A stretch of DNA of 64,000 nt from Pseudonocardiales bacterium (GTDB taxonomy: Bacteria > Actinomycetota > Actinomycetes > Mycobacteriales > QHCD01): the NCBI GenBank assembly GCA_003244255.1, contig QHCD01000058.1:1-64000 (forward strand). Direction: 5' to 3'. The notes under the pieces are model-generated. The model was not told where the DNA came from. It searched no databases and saw only the letters and a program-made list of their open reading frames with translations. The translations under genes were made by a program, and so were the position numbers. Numbering within the stretch: the stretch's first letter is position 1; every line of letters begins with the position of its first letter. Positions 56,968 through 63,620 of this stretch are shown here, in pieces.

Positions 56968-57478
56968 AGTCAAACACTGACCAGCAGATGTCGTTCCGCA
57001 ACCGCTGGTCGTCAAGTACGAGCTCGCGAATCGCCTCCGGGAGCTGGTCGCGCTGCCACCGGCACTCAAGTCGCCCTGCGGCCTCGCCCTCGCCTTCCGG
57101 CGCGTTGGCACGTGCGGCCTTGATCGCATAGGCGGCCGCACCGAGTTCGTGCGCGGCGACGTGCGCGACGGCCCCGGCCTGACCGGCAGCGTACGCGGCA
57201 TGCCGTGCTGCCCCACGCAGGTCTCTGGCCGCGGCCATTGCATGGCCGGCCGCCGTGCGAGCCTGGATCATCTTGACCTCGCCACGCACCCAGGCGCGGG
57301 CATGCTCGATCGCCTGACGCGGTCGTGGGTCCTCCGGCTGAGCCGACTCGAACAGGTCAAGGACGTGCTCCGCGCACGATGCCGCCCAAAGAGCCAGCAG
57401 CTGGTGATCCGAATCGGTGAGGTTCCCACCGCGGCGGATCGTCACGAAGCGAGAGTCTCGGACCTTCGGGAGGATCAT
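56966..57478 (-). CDS. Putative immunity protein (Imm-5-like)
   Basis: A 170-residue helical, alanine-rich protein. I recognise the actinobacterial 'putative immunity protein' pattern: KVRDSRFVTIRRGGNLTDSD, LLALWAASCAEHVLDLFESA, an Ala-rich middle (ARHAAYAAGQAGAVAHVAAH), and the conserved end CRWQRDQLPEAIRELVLDDQ. Start at 57478 (MILPKV), GGAAG 9 bases upstream. No toxin gene is nearby, so if it is an immunity protein it is an orphan. Confidence 0.75.
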   Translation of the reverse strand: MILPKVRDSRFVTIRRGGNLTDSDHQLLALWAASCAEHVLDLFESAQPEDPRPRQAIEHARAWVRGEVKMIQARTAAGHAMAAARDLRGAARHAAYAAGQAGAVAHVAAHELGAAAYAIKAARANAPEGEGEAAGRLECRWQRDQLPEAIRELVLDDQRLRNDICWSVFD

Positions 57479-57619
57479 GGTTGAAACTTCCATCCCTTGC
57501 ATCCGCCCAACATCCTAGGGCGGCGCGCGCGACCAGGCACGCCCCCAAGCGAAGCCTGCGAACCCGGTGGTCGATCGGCCATCGGGCACGCCCAGCGCGA
57601 CTGAGGGATGATGACGCGC

Positions 57620-57991
57620 ATGCCGAGCCGCATCGCCGTCATCGCAATCGACGCCGTGAACCCCCGGCTGGTCGCAGAGTTCTGGTGCAATGTCCTGGGA
57701 TGGCACGTGGTGGACGACGACGACGAAGGGGTCATCAGCATCGCCCCGCCCGACGGCGCATGGCCGACGATCGACGTGCTGGGCGTTGCTGGGCGGAAGG
57801 CCGTCAAAAACCGGCTGCACCTCGACCTGCGCGCCGACGGCGTGGCGACGCCGGACGAGCTCGAGCGCCTGCTGAGCCTCGGCGCGCGCCGGGTCGATAT
57901 CGGCCAGGGGCCGGACGTGAGCTGGGTGGTCCTCGGCGACCCAGAGGGCAACGAGTTCTGCCTGCTCTCGCGGTCGGTCCAGAAGGTCTAA
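57620..57991 (+). CDS. VOC-family protein (glyoxalase-like)
   Basis: A 123-residue VOC-fold protein (MPSRIAVIAIDAVNPRLVAE, FWCNVLGWHVVDDDDEGVIS, KNRLHLDLRADG, VLGDPEGNEFCLL), a subgroup common in actinobacteria and often tied to resistance or unknown small-molecule binding. The start at 57620 is preceded by GAGGGATGATG at acceptable spacing; ATG 57608 or 57611 would abut the purine run. Confidence 0.85.
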   Translation: MPSRIAVIAIDAVNPRLVAEFWCNVLGWHVVDDDDEGVISIAPPDGAWPTIDVLGVAGRKAVKNRLHLDLRADGVATPDELERLLSLGARRVDIGQGPDVSWVVLGDPEGNEFCLLSRSVQKV

Positions 57992-58062
57992 CCGGTGAGG
58001 CCTCGGCGGTGCGGTGTTACTGCCCGGCGCAGAGCCACAGCCGCGCCGAGACCCTGCCGGGT

Positions 58063-58227
58063 GTGTTCCGACCGCGGTGCCCCGTCGTCGCCTGCCTGGC
58101 CATGATGGCGTTCATGTGCATCCCACCCATGGCTATCGGCATGATCCGCGCCTGGCTACGCCGCCGCGCCCAGCCACCCGCGGCGAAGGCGCCCGGGCCA
58201 ATCGAGGCGGCCCGCGCAGAGCGATGA
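58063..58227 (+). CDS. Possible small membrane protein
   Basis: A GTG at 58063 opens 54 codons with a hydrophobic segment (VVACLAMMAFMCIPPMAIGM) and a basic Arg-rich tail, ending in a stop that overlaps the next ATG (ATGA). The overlap and the one-helix layout suggest a real coupled gene, but no family is recognised and there is no clear ribosome site. Confidence 0.35.
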   Translation: MFRPRCPVVACLAMMAFMCIPPMAIGMIRAWLRRRAQPPAAKAPGPIEAARAER

Positions 58228-58877
58228 GCGACCTGGCCAGATTTCAGCACCCGCGATTCGCCAAGGCCTACCAGCGCATCGCTGCCCAGTCCGATGCCCG
58301 CGGCGGCGCCGCGCATCGGCAGCGGCTGCTCGGCGGCCTGTCCGGGCGGGTGATCGAAGTCGGCGCCGGCAACGGCCGCAACTTCGCTCACTATCCGGCC
58401 ACGGTCACCGAGGTGGTCGCCGTCGAGCCCGAAGATCGGCTGCGAGCGTTCGCCAGACACGCTGCCGTCGCCGCCCCGGTGCCGATCACCGTGCTCGCCG
58501 GCCATGCCGACGCGCTACCTGCCGATGACCAGTCCTGTAACGCGGCCGTGGTCTCCCTAGTGCTGTGCTCGGTGCCCGACCCAGCCGGCACGCTCGCCGA
58601 AATCCGTCGCGTGCTGCGACCCAACGGCCAACTGCGCGTCTACGAGCACGTCCGCTCGGCCGGCTGGCGCGGCCGGATCGAAGACGTCATCACCCCGATC
58701 TGGTCACGAGCCGGCGGCGGCTGTCACCCCAACCGCAACACCGCGGAGGCCATCCGCGAGGCGGGTTTCACCATCGACGACCTGGACCGGTTCATGTTCC
58801 GATTCATGCCGCTGTTGCCGGCTGCTGCGCACATCCTCGGCACCGCCCGAAGGCCTTCGACGCCTGGAGCAACGTAG
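58224..58877 (+). CDS. SAM-dependent methyltransferase (UbiE/Methyltransf_11 type)
   Basis: A 217-residue class I methyltransferase: RVIEVGAGNGRNFAHYPATV (SAM loop), VVAVEPEDRLRAFARHA, SLVLCSVPDPAGTLAEIRRV and LRPNGQLRVYEHVRS, then GCHPNRNTAEAIREAGFTID, which resembles membrane-lipid or quinone methyltransferases. Start at 58224, overlapping the possible small upstream gene. No neighbour fixes the substrate. Confidence 0.88.
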   Translation: MSDLARFQHPRFAKAYQRIAAQSDARGGAAHRQRLLGGLSGRVIEVGAGNGRNFAHYPATVTEVVAVEPEDRLRAFARHAAVAAPVPITVLAGHADALPADDQSCNAAVVSLVLCSVPDPAGTLAEIRRVLRPNGQLRVYEHVRSAGWRGRIEDVITPIWSRAGGGCHPNRNTAEAIREAGFTIDDLDRFMFRFMPLLPAAAHILGTARRPSTPGAT

Positions 58878-58958
58878 GCCGGCACCGGAACGACACGTCG
58901 TTACGGCACCTGCTCCTTCGACGTCGAGACAGAGCTTCGTCGCGAGGGACACCGCCCG

Positions 58959-58989
58959 CTCCGTTCACTGGCCGGCCGCCTGAACGGAG
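58959..58989. terminator. Bidirectional hairpin between convergent genes
   Basis: CTCCGTTCA and TGAACGGAG form a perfect 9-bp stem with a 13-base loop in the 133-bp gap between the methyltransferase (plus) and hypC (minus) stops. There is no T-run on either side, but position and symmetry fit a shared terminator. Confidence 0.55.
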
Positions 58990-59010
58990 CCAAGCCACCG
59001 GTCGATGGAG

Positions 59011-59328
59011 CTATCGCGCAGCCTCGTCCGGTGCTGCATCGGAAGGCGGTTGCGCGCCGGCCTGCCTGGCGGCCTGGTCCCACGCGTCGCCGAACTCCTG
59101 CTCCAGATCGCCCAGCTCACGGAACAGCGCAAGCGTGTCGAGTGCGGACTGCTCGTCGAGTCGCTGCAACGCGAACCCGACGTGCACGACCGTGTAGTCA
59201 CCCACCTCAAGGTCGGGCACGAACTCCAGGCACACGGTCTTCTGCACGCTGCCGAAGTTGACCTTGGCCATGCGGGTGGCGTCGTGGCCCCACGTCTCGA
59301 CCACCTGGCCTGGTATCGCTAGGCACAT
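59011..59328 (-). CDS. hypC: Hydrogenase maturation chaperone HypC
   Basis: HypC/HybG binds HypD and the hydrogenase large subunit during assembly of the Fe(CN)2CO centre. The 105-residue protein begins with the invariant MCLAIPGQVVE, whose Cys2 binds iron. Then come MAKVNFGSVQKTVCLEFVP and VGDYTVVHVGFALQRLDEQS. A hydrophilic C-terminal extension of ~20 residues follows the core. The ATG at 59328 follows AGGGAGAG. It is the last gene of the minus-strand hydrogenase block, 115 bp after the protease gene; no other hyp gene lies downstream. Confidence 0.95.
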   Translation of the reverse strand: MCLAIPGQVVETWGHDATRMAKVNFGSVQKTVCLEFVPDLEVGDYTVVHVGFALQRLDEQSALDTLALFRELGDLEQEFGDAWDQAARQAGAQPPSDAAPDEAAR

Positions 59329-59443
59329 GCCGCTCTCCCTTGTCTGGACGCTGCGATGACTGGCGGGCCCAGCGCGAGGCCGGAACAAGCTACCCATGCT
59401 CGACGGGGTCGAGGAATACGGTGCGGGCCGGATCGGTGCGCGA

Positions 59444-60022
59444 TCACGAGTGGCGGCCGGCAGCTGACGCGCCGCGGGCATTCGCGGTGCCGGCGTCTGG
59501 GCCGCGCGCAGGTTGCTCGCTCTCGGACCCGGCGCGGGACAGGGCACCGTCGAGCAGCCCGGTCACCGCCGTGACGGCGTTCTGCACCGCCGCCTCGACG
59601 GCAGGTGACAATCCGATCTGCTCGTCGACGCTGACCGGCCGGCACCCGACGACGAAGGTGCGCGGCAACGCGCCGCCGAGTGCCTCCAACGTTCCGAGAA
59701 CCGCAGCAGGGTCCATGCCGTGCGCGTCGAATGAACCGCCAGCGAGATCCTCGCGCGCGACTTCCAGCACCTGCACCTGCCCCGGCTCGCCGCGCGGGAT
59801 CAGGTCAACGAGAACCAGCGCCCGATAGCCATCGAGCACGTCGTAGGCCAGATGCATGCCACGGATGCCGTAGTCGACGACGCGCACCCCAGGCCGAGGG
59901 CCCGCCGCAAGCAACCGCCGAGCAACCTCTGGCCCGAAGCCGTCATCACCGAGGAAGATGTTGCCGACCCCGGCGATCAGGATTCCGTTACCACCCGCCG
60001 GCGCGCCGGCGGACTGGCTCAC
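59444..60022 (-). CDS. Hydrogenase maturation protease (HyaD/HybD family)
   Basis: Removes the C-terminal peptide of the nickel-loaded hydrogenase large subunit. The 192-residue protein has the nickel-sensing acidic motif AGVGNIFLGDDGFGPEVARR and the second site VRVVDYGIRGMHLAYDVLDG, then LVLVDLIPRG and a PVSVDEQIGLSPAVE-type C-terminus. A low-complexity tail follows residue ~160. The start is GTG at 60022, overlapping the stop of the acidic 105-residue gene (GTGA). Each protease is specific for one large subunit, which should lie off the right edge. Confidence 0.95.
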   Translation of the reverse strand: MSQSAGAPAGGNGILIAGVGNIFLGDDGFGPEVARRLLAAGPRPGVRVVDYGIRGMHLAYDVLDGYRALVLVDLIPRGEPGQVQVLEVAREDLAGGSFDAHGMDPAAVLGTLEALGGALPRTFVVGCRPVSVDEQIGLSPAVEAAVQNAVTAVTGLLDGALSRAGSESEQPARGPDAGTANARGASAAGRHS

Positions 60023-60336
60023 GGCTGCCGTTCGCCCTTCGCCGTGCCGGGCACGTGTCCCGGGCCGGTCTCGGCCTCGCCCGGCTCGTCGCCGCCGGAC
60101 TCCTCGGCGGGCTGCTCGTCGGCGGGGGAAGCGTGCTCGCCGCGAGGCGTGCTCTCTGGATCCGGCGAGACCTGCCCGCGGTCGCTCTCGGTCGGTCGGC
60201 GCGCACCGCCGACGTCAGCGTCGTCTTCGACGACCTCGTCCGCCGAGCCGACGTCGGCGCTCTCCTTGCGGCCGTCGTAGGGCGGTACCGGCTGATCGTG
60301 GCCGGCGTCGGGTTCGCCCTTGAACATGCCAGTCAT
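60019..60336 (-). CDS. Acidic hydrophilic protein of the hydrogenase cluster
   Basis: A 105-residue protein rich in Glu, Asp, Pro and Gly with no predicted fold (PTESDRGQVSPDPESTPRGE, then EQPAEESGGDEPGEAETGPG). It begins MTGMFKGEPDAGHDQPVPPY. Start at 60336, with AGCGAGGAGA upstream. I recognise no family. The stop overlaps the protease start, so it is translated as part of the operon. Disordered proteins of this kind could be chaperone tails or spacers; no function assigned. Confidence 0.6.
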   Translation of the reverse strand: MTGMFKGEPDAGHDQPVPPYDGRKESADVGSADEVVEDDADVGGARRPTESDRGQVSPDPESTPRGEHASPADEQPAEESGGDEPGEAETGPGHVPGTAKGERQP

Positions 60337-60369
60337 AGCTTCTCCTCGCTGCAGAGTGGACGCATCCGG

Positions 60370-60570
60370 TCAGCCGGCCGGCAGGGTCGGCGACTCGTCC
60401 TCGATCGGGTCGTCGGGCTTCACCGACGTGTGGTCTCGCGCATCCGAGGTTCCGGTCGGGCGGTCAACCGGACCGCCGGCCGGTTCGTCCGAACCGGTGT
60501 CGCGGGAGCCCGGACCTCCGCGCTCGTCCTGCGGCTCTTCCGGTAGCTGTTCGCCTGGTTGCTCGCTCAC
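60370..60570 (-). CDS. Small acidic protein of the hydrogenase cluster
   Basis: A 66-residue, Glu/Asp/Pro-rich protein (MSEQPGEQLPEEPQDERGGP ... DDPIEDESPTLPAG), apparently disordered. The GTG at 60570 is preceded by AAGGAGGAACACC, a strong ribosome site that supports real translation. It resembles the neighbouring 105-residue protein in composition. No family recognised. Confidence 0.6.
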   Translation of the reverse strand: MSEQPGEQLPEEPQDERGGPGSRDTGSDEPAGGPVDRPTGTSDARDHTSVKPDDPIEDESPTLPAG

Positions 60571-60591
60571 GGTGTTCCTCCTTGCTCGGTG

Positions 60592-60711
60592 TTACATGTT
60601 GCGCATACGCAGGTAGCGCTGGATGTCCGGCACGGAGCGGACGCCGACCACGAGGGCTCCGGCGCATGCAGCCAACACCACCAGAGACGTTAGCTTGCCG
60701 ACGAATACCAC
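60592..60711 (-). CDS. DUF6893-like small membrane peptide
   Basis: A 39-residue peptide: one transmembrane helix (LTSLVVLAACAGALVVGVRS) and the end PDIQRYLRMRNM. I recognise the DUF6893 pattern, found beside actinobacterial group 1h hydrogenase genes. Of two in-frame GTGs, the one at 60711 has AGGAGG at 7 bases; the other (60717) abuts the ribosome site. It begins two bases after the upstream gene stop. Confidence 0.75.
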   Translation of the reverse strand: MVFVGKLTSLVVLAACAGALVVGVRSVPDIQRYLRMRNM

Positions 60712-60713
60712 GT

Positions 60714-62090
60714 TCACACCTCCTCTCCGGGCTCGCTGACTTCCGACAACGGCTCGAGTTCGTCCGGAGCGAAATACAGGTAGCGGCCGTACCACTCATG
60801 CAGCTCGGCCGCCGGGTCGTCAGTTAATACCACCGCGACATGGTCGCCACCGTCAACGTCGGCGTACACCGCGGCGACCTTGGCCTCCTGCCCGCTGAAG
60901 AAGAGATCCTGGGCGTCGGCTCTGCGCCGCGGCCGCACGCGCACCCGACTGCCTCGCGACACCGGCACACCCGCGATCACCACGGCGTCGGTTTCGGGCG
61001 AGACTGCACCGTCGACCGACGGATCCCACCACGGCTTGCCGCCGGTGTCCGACCAGCTGGGCACCTCCCAGTCCTCGCTCATCCAGTCCTCGGTCATCGC
61101 GGGGCTGCTCAACGCGTGCGGGTTACGCAGCACGCCGTGCAAGCGTTGCATGTCGTCCGGTGACATCGCGTCGCAGCGGTCGATGATGGCGGCCGCATGC
61201 GGATCGGTCGCCCGGGCCTCCGCTTTCTCTTCCTCGGTCAGCGTCATGACGCGCAGCGTGAGGATCTCGTCGATCTCGGTGGAATCGAACAGTGCCCCGG
61301 CGCTCTCCGGAGCGATCTCGGGGTGGTCGTAGAGGATGATCGGTGACACCAGCAGCAGTTCGTCGTCGGTGCTGGCCAGCACCGGCCAGCAGCGGACGTT
61401 CTCGCACCGCGCCGCTGGCGCAGCGGCCTCCGGCGGTGGCTCGAGCAGCGAGACGAAGGGCGTGCCATCGGCTTCCAGGATGGCGTGCGCACCAAGAAAC
61501 GACCGTGCGATCGCGGCGTCACGGTCCTGCGCCGGGCCTTCGGTGACGTTGCGGAGGACGACGCGCAGCCGCAGGACCGGCCCGTCCTCGGTCGCGCTGA
61601 TGTCCACCTCGGCACGAAGCGGCCGGCAACTGCGCCGGAGCGCTCCCGCGACGGTGCCGACGCTGTCACGCACGACCTCGACGTCCTCACTTCCCGGGAC
61701 GTCGATCGGCAACCTCTGACCGGCTCGCAACTCCTCCGCGGACAACGGTCCGAGTGTCACCTCCCGTGGCACCGCCTCCTCCCAGCAGAGCCAGCTGGTC
61801 GCGTCGACTCGAAGCTCCTGCACCGGTTGGCCGGCGGCGTCCTGCACCTGCCGCGCCTGCAGCTGCAGGAACCGCACGTGCACGGTGATCCCACCCTCGC
61901 CAGCGAGGAGGCACTCCGCGCGCATCTCCGGTGGCTCGCCGATTCCCGCCGGTGCGCTCGCGGGGCCTAGGATCCCGAACTGCCAGCGCACCCTGTTCTT
62001 GCTCGACGACGCCCGGTACGGGTAGAGCAGATAGCCCTCGTAGAGCACGGCGTCGGCGACAACCCGCGCCTGCTCCAGCGCGGTGATCAC
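60714..62090 (-). CDS. Conserved hydrogenase-cluster protein, 458 residues
   Basis: A soluble protein without recognised catalytic motifs: MITALEQARVVADAVLYEGY, then LYPYRASSSKNRVRWQFGIL, a central FLGAHAILEADGTPFVSLLE, and a C-terminal beta-rich region GSRVRVRPRRRADAQDLFFS. The latter ends with a KOW-like or SH3-like sequence about EAKVAAVYADVDGGDHVAVV. It is a constant neighbour of DUF6084 and DUF5947 proteins in actinobacterial hydrogenase loci. The GTG at 62090 follows AGGAGG and overlaps the DUF6084-like stop (GTGA). Confidence 0.75.
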   Translation of the reverse strand: MITALEQARVVADAVLYEGYLLYPYRASSSKNRVRWQFGILGPASAPAGIGEPPEMRAECLLAGEGGITVHVRFLQLQARQVQDAAGQPVQELRVDATSWLCWEEAVPREVTLGPLSAEELRAGQRLPIDVPGSEDVEVVRDSVGTVAGALRRSCRPLRAEVDISATEDGPVLRLRVVLRNVTEGPAQDRDAAIARSFLGAHAILEADGTPFVSLLEPPPEAAAPAARCENVRCWPVLASTDDELLLVSPIILYDHPEIAPESAGALFDSTEIDEILTLRVMTLTEEEKAEARATDPHAAAIIDRCDAMSPDDMQRLHGVLRNPHALSSPAMTEDWMSEDWEVPSWSDTGGKPWWDPSVDGAVSPETDAVVIAGVPVSRGSRVRVRPRRRADAQDLFFSGQEAKVAAVYADVDGGDHVAVVLTDDPAAELHEWYGRYLYFAPDELEPLSEVSEPGEEV

Positions 62091-62728
62091 CGAACCTCCT
62101 CCGACGCGTCCCGAAGGAGCGCCGCAACCGTCTCGTCCCAGTCCAGCAGGCCGTGCGCTGTCCGGTATTGCTGCAGAGCTTCGAATCCGCTGCGTCCCAT
62201 GCGCAGCCACGCGCTGTTCGGGAAGTGCTGATCCATCAATGCCCGCCACACCGCCACCGGCATCCGGTAGGCGGCCTCGGCCTCCCACGGCAGCTGGTGC
62301 ACCTCGAAGCCAGTAGCACCGCGGCTGAACACCGTTCCATTGAACAGGAACACCAGCGCGATTTCGCCGTCGCGCAGGGCGTGCAGGTACTTGCTCGCCG
62401 ACACCTCGAAGTCGTAGCTGCACGGCAGCGGCAGGTCGATCTCGGTGCTGTCCGTGAACCCTTGCACCAGCGCGCTGGTGTGCATCCACAGGAACGGTCG
62501 AACGGTATCCGACCACTGTGGGCGACGGCCGAATATGTCGAGCAGCAGGTTTTCCTCGACGTCGTCGTAGCCACGTCGCTGGGGCTCGATCCGAATCTGG
62601 CAGCGCAACGCCGCGGCGTGCACCCTCTCCCCTGTCGTCTCCTCGATGCGCAGTCGTGCCATCAGGATCGGGGTCGCGGCGTAGGGCTCCGGCGCGATGT
62701 CAAGGACCGTGAAGTGCAGCTCGGTCAT
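62087..62728 (-). CDS. DUF6084-like protein of the hydrogenase cluster
   Basis: A 213-residue protein with the pattern I recognise as DUF6084: TELHFTVLDIAPEPYAATPI, FLWMHTSALVQGFTDSTEID, CSYDFEVSASKYLHALRDGE, PLVFLFNGTVFSRG-like (IALVFLFNGTVFSRGATGFE), and AYRMPVAVWRALMDQHFPNS. It is an all-beta protein with no catalytic motif; a scaffold or assembly role is inferred from context. Start at 62728, two bases after the preceding stop; its stop overlaps the next gene. Confidence 0.82.
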   Translation of the reverse strand: MTELHFTVLDIAPEPYAATPILMARLRIEETTGERVHAAALRCQIRIEPQRRGYDDVEENLLLDIFGRRPQWSDTVRPFLWMHTSALVQGFTDSTEIDLPLPCSYDFEVSASKYLHALRDGEIALVFLFNGTVFSRGATGFEVHQLPWEAEAAYRMPVAVWRALMDQHFPNSAWLRMGRSGFEALQQYRTAHGLLDWDETVAALLRDASEEVR

Positions 62729-62730
62729 GG

Positions 62731-63387
62731 CTAGTCCGGACCCGACAACGAGGGGTCGGCGGGTCGGCTGCGGTGCGCGAGGTCCGCGAAGAAATCCTCC
62801 AGCTGCGCGCGCGCCTCCTGACCGCCGTCGAAGCCGCGCCAACCTTGCCGCAGCCGTCCGATCAGCTCGTAGCAGCGGTCGATCGGCACCAGGAAGCACT
62901 CGACGCCGGACCGATCGCCCTCGGGTGCGCGCAGCAACAGCGCCTCGACGTCGGGCCGGGCGACACCAAGAGAGGGGTGCGCCGCGGCGACGGCGTCCCA
63001 GGCGCCCAGCGGGAGCTCGGATTCCGTCGCGCCGGCCGGCCCCGGATAGAACGCGACCATGCGGTCGAGAGCGGAATTGCGGAAGAGGAACACCAGCCCG
63101 ACCGGGATCTGCAGGTCGTCCCAGAGCGCCGCCGATAGCTCGACATCCGGAAAGTTCAGGTAGCGATCCGGCACCGCCCGGTAGTGCAGTTGCGCGCTGT
63201 CGTAGGCGAACAGCAGCGTGCAGGGGCGACACGTGCACATCAGACTGCGGCTCGCGAGGCTGACCACGTGCCCGTGTTCGTCGCCGATGCGTTCCCCGCA
63301 CATCTCGCAGCGCTCGTAGTCCGGCGTCGCGGGGCGCGCGGCCGCGATGCGTTGCAGCAGGCTGAGCGGACCGGCGTCGGCGTTCAT
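62731..63387 (-). CDS. DUF5947-like protein of the hydrogenase cluster
   Basis: A 218-residue protein with the DUF5947 pattern. Four N-terminal cysteines, YERCEMCGERIGDEHGHVV and SLMCTCRPCTLLF, suggest a small metal site. They are followed by RAVPDRYLNFPDVELSAALW, IPVGLVFLFRNSALDRMVAF, and FLVPIDRCYELIGRLRQGWR. Its start overlaps the stop of the repeat gene by 4 bases. Homologues sit beside NifU/Rieske and DUF6084 genes in hydrogen-oxidising actinobacteria; function unknown. Confidence 0.83.
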   Translation of the reverse strand: MNADAGPLSLLQRIAAARPATPDYERCEMCGERIGDEHGHVVSLASRSLMCTCRPCTLLFAYDSAQLHYRAVPDRYLNFPDVELSAALWDDLQIPVGLVFLFRNSALDRMVAFYPGPAGATESELPLGAWDAVAAAHPSLGVARPDVEALLLRAPEGDRSGVECFLVPIDRCYELIGRLRQGWRGFDGGQEARAQLEDFFADLAHRSRPADPSLSGPD

Positions 63388-63620
63388 GCCGCCTCGCCGG
63401 AAACGAACGGCTCGGCGGTGCTCCCTGCCGCCTCGCCGGAAAGGATCGGCTCGGCGGTGCTCCCTGCCGCCTCGCCGGAAACGAACGGCTCGGCGGTGCT
63501 CCCTGCCGCCTCGCCGGAAACGAACGGCTCCGCGGTGCTCCCTGCCGCCTCGCCGGAAACGAACGGCTCGGCGGTGCTCCCTGCCGCCTCGCCGGAAACG
63601 AACGGCTCGGCGGTGCTCAT
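63384..63620 (-). CDS. Protein made of six 13-residue repeats
   Basis: After the initiator Met, all 77 residues are six units of STAEPFVSGEAAG (unit 5 reads STAEPILSGEAAG, and the last lacks the final Gly). The ATG at 63620 overlaps the stop of the NifU/Rieske gene, and its TGA overlaps the DUF5947-like ATG, so it fits the operon's coupled pattern exactly. No signal, membrane or metal motif. It is probably a disordered spacer protein or the product of repeat expansion. I know of no counterpart. Confidence 0.6.
   Translation of the reverse strand: MSTAEPFVSGEAAGSTAEPFVSGEAAGSTAEPFVSGEAAGSTAEPFVSGEAAGSTAEPILSGEAAGSTAEPFVSGEAA
63387..63620. repeat. 39-bp tandem repeat, six copies
   Basis: The unit, starting GCCGCCTCGCCGGAAACGAA on the plus strand, is repeated six times with almost no divergence: one copy has AGGATCGG in place of ACGAACGG, and one has a single C for G. 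Such uniformity implies recent expansion, and the whole array is coding in frame on the minus strand. Confidence 0.95.
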
